Source: Capnocytophaga sp. (lineage in GTDB: Bacteria > Bacteroidota > Bacteroidia > Flavobacteriales > Flavobacteriaceae). Taken from it: DNA of 34,335 nt. The notes beneath the pieces were generated by a model. That model saw only the letters and a list, made by a program, of their open reading frames with translations. It had not been told where the DNA came from and made no database searches. Of the stretch, positions 32,868 to 34,335 are shown one piece after another. The stretch spans positions 1 through 34,335 of the forward strand of contig JAUNTM010000018.1 in the NCBI GenBank assembly GCA_030538675.1, read 5' to 3'. Numbering within the stretch: the first letter of the stretch is position 1; every line of letters starts with the position of its first letter. The translations under genes were made by a program, and so were the position numbers.

Positions 32868-33041
32868 ATGACTTTCGAAACGCTATTGACCGGGAGGTCA
32901 TACACTGAATTAGAACAAATGTATTGTGTTAAAAATCAATTTTTTAACTATGCAGACACGCCTTTTGGTTATCATTTTGGTGTAGGTTTTATATCATCAA
33001 GAAAGAAATGTGAGTTCTCTAAACAGAAATCAATAAAATAA
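32868..33041 (+). CDS. Candidate 57-residue small protein upstream of pyrH
   Basis: An open frame of 57 codons beginning ATG ACT TTC (MTFETLLTGRSYTELEQMY...) and ending in a basic tail (KQKSIK). It stands at a normal distance from a TATCTTTG promoter and stops 12 bases before the pyrH start. Composition looks protein-like: mixed charge and aromatic residues, with GYHFGVGF in the middle. It has no signal peptide, TM segment or known motif, and I do not recognise it. It could be a real small protein, a leader peptide controlling pyrH, or chance. Confidence 0.4.
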   Translation: MTFETLLTGRSYTELEQMYCVKNQFFNYADTPFGYHFGVGFISSRKKCEFSKQKSIK

Positions 33042-33053
33042 ATCATAATACGA

Positions 33054-33761
33054 ATGAAATATAAAAGAATATTGCTGAAATTAAGTGGTGAGGCTCTGAT
33101 GGGAAGTCGCCAATACGGCATCGACCCTAAGCGTTTGGATACCTATGCCAAAGATATAAAATCGGTAGTTGAAAAAGGTGTAGAAGTTGCTATCGTCATA
33201 GGGGGAGGCAACATATTCCGCGGTGTCGCCGGAGCGAGTAATGGCATGGACCGTGTGCAGGGCGACTATATGGGAATGCTTGCCACTGTCATCAACGCAT
33301 TGGCTTTGCAGAGTGCTTTGGAAGACAATGGCGTTTTTACCCGGTTGCAAACTGCCATCCGCATGGAATCTATCGCCGAACCATTTATCAAGCGTAGAGC
33401 GACACGCCATCTTGAAAAAGGCAGGGTTGTCATATTCGGCGCCGGGACGGGCAATCCGTATTTTACAACCGATTCGGCAGCCGTACTTAGAGCTATCGAA
33501 ATTGATGCCGACGTCATCCTTAAAGGTACACGCGTAGACGGAATCTATACCGCTGACCCCGAAAAAGATAAAACAGCTACCAAATTCGACAAACTTACAT
33601 TCGAGGAAGTGATGCATAAAGGTCTGAAAGTGATGGATATGACCGCATTTACCCTCAGCCAAGAAAATGAGTTGCCTATCATCGTATTCGATATGAATAA
33701 AGAAGGGAATCTGCTCAAAGTAGTTGCCGGCGAAAATATAGGAACTAAAGTTAAAGTATAA
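33054..33761 (+). CDS. pyrH: UMP kinase
   Basis: A 235-residue amino-acid-kinase-fold enzyme phosphorylating UMP to UDP. KLSGEAL (residues 9-15), IGGGNIFRG (49-57), [25 protein letters not shown] near 131-143 and [16 protein letters not shown] near 158-173 are the standard signatures. frr follows after 19 bases, the common pyrH-frr pairing. rpsB and tsf, the usual upstream genes in many bacteria, are not here. Normal length. Confidence 0.97.
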   Translation: MKYKRILLKLSGEALMGSRQYGIDPKRLDTYAKDIKSVVEKGVEVAIVIGGGNIFRGVAGASNGMDRVQGDYMGMLATVINALALQSALEDNGVFTRLQTAIRMESIAEPFIKRRATRHLEKGRVVIFGAGTGNPYFTTDSAAVLRAIEIDADVILKGTRVDGIYTADPEKDKTATKFDKLTFEEVMHKGLKVMDMTAFTLSQENELPIIVFDMNKEGNLLKVVAGENIGTKVKV

Positions 33762-33780
33762 AAAACTAAAAATCAACTAT

Positions 33781-34335
33781 ATGAACGAAGAAATTGATAT
33801 TATTTTAGACAGTACACAAGAGTCGATGGACGATGCCGTAAAGCATCTGGAAAAATCATTGGCTAACATTCGTGCAGGCAAGGCAAGTCCGCAAATGCTC
33901 GGTAGTGTTATGGTCGATTATTACGGTTCAATGACGCCTATACACCAAGTTGCCAACGTGGCTTCGCCCGACTCTCGCACCATCACGGTACAGCCATGGG
34001 AAAAGAAAATGATACAGGCCATCGAAAAAGCTATCATGAACGCCAACCTTGGTTTTAACCCAATGAACAACGGCGATATGGTCATCATCAGCGTGCCTCC
34101 TCTGACCGAAGAGCGTCGTAAAGAACTCGTAAAACAAGCCAAAGGCGAAGGTGAAGATGCCAAAATAAGTGTCCGTAACGCCCGACAAGAAGCCAATAAA
34201 GAAATCAAAAAAGTAGAAACTTCGGAAGATATTAAAAAAGATGCCGAAACGAAAGTACAAGCACTTACCGATAAGTTCATCAAAAACATAGATGAAGTAT
34301 TGTCCGTCAAAGAAGCCGAAATATTGAAAGTGTAG
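33781..34335 (+). CDS. frr: Ribosome recycling factor
   Basis: A 184-residue protein that, with EF-G, splits the post-termination ribosome. KHLEKSLANIRAGKASPQML and the three-helix region LTEERRKELVKQAKGEGEDAKISVRNARQE (in outline, about 118-147) are typical. The stop TAG is the last codon of the window, so the gene is complete. It probably shares the pyrH transcript. Confidence 0.97.
   Translation: MNEEIDIILDSTQESMDDAVKHLEKSLANIRAGKASPQMLGSVMVDYYGSMTPIHQVANVASPDSRTITVQPWEKKMIQAIEKAIMNANLGFNPMNNGDMVIISVPPLTEERRKELVKQAKGEGEDAKISVRNARQEANKEIKKVETSEDIKKDAETKVQALTDKFIKNIDEVLSVKEAEILKV

Overview
The window comes from a Bacteroidota genome, most likely class Flavobacteriia. The main reasons are: start codons almost never preceded by a Shine-Dalgarno sequence; several intergenic TAnnTTTG promoter elements; a ftsX-DUF3098-uppP block; a LolA/LptF pair; a panD-flippase pair; Sec-type lipoproteins with short lipoboxes; and flavobacterial-type dispersed intergenic repeats. 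Most genes are chromosomal housekeeping genes. I see no phage, insertion-sequence transposase, CRISPR array or defence island. Genus is not assigned.

Left third. Positions 56-6968 (minus strand) hold a clade II (atypical) nitrous-oxide-reduction cluster, in transcription order: lipoprotein cytochrome c, nosZ, a four-TM membrane protein (NosB-like candidate), nosL, nosD, nosF, nosY. NosZ keeps all CuZ and CuA ligands and has a lipoprotein/Sec leader, not a Tat leader. A 14-bp CRP/FNR-type palindrome lies about 41 bp upstream of the expected transcription start, the geometry of a class II activator. The cluster's gaps hold inverted-repeat structures directly after nosZ, between the cytochrome and nosZ, and before nosL. 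On the plus strand follow prc (tail-specific protease), a DppC/OppC-like permease and a secreted glycerophosphodiester phosphodiesterase.

Middle. After a minus-strand tRNA-Pro(GGG) comes a tight trpG-D-C-F-B operon. trpE is not found upstream and trpA is not found downstream. The operon ends in a terminator followed by about 600 bp of repeats: a perfect 18-bp-arm hairpin, three exact-period 80-bp tandem repeats, and the second copy of a 233-241 bp structured element whose first copy lies at 7.2 kb. Then come smpB, a DUF1304 membrane protein, a convergent outer-membrane beta-barrel protein, ftsX, DUF3098, uppP, a LolA-like protein and an LptF/LptG permease.

Right third. Plus strand: bipA/typA, a GH16 laminarinase-like hydrolase, ychF, panD, a YbhN/UPF0104 flippase-like protein, a SprT-like zinc metalloprotein and manC. 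Minus strand: hemW, ruvC and a lipoprotein. Plus strand: an unannotated 57-codon ORF, pyrH and frr, the last ending exactly at the window edge.

The most interesting non-gene signals are the nos promoter site, the structured element in two copies, a TIR element present in intact and interrupted forms, the REP-like hairpin family shared by the nos and trp regions, and the small ORF before pyrH.
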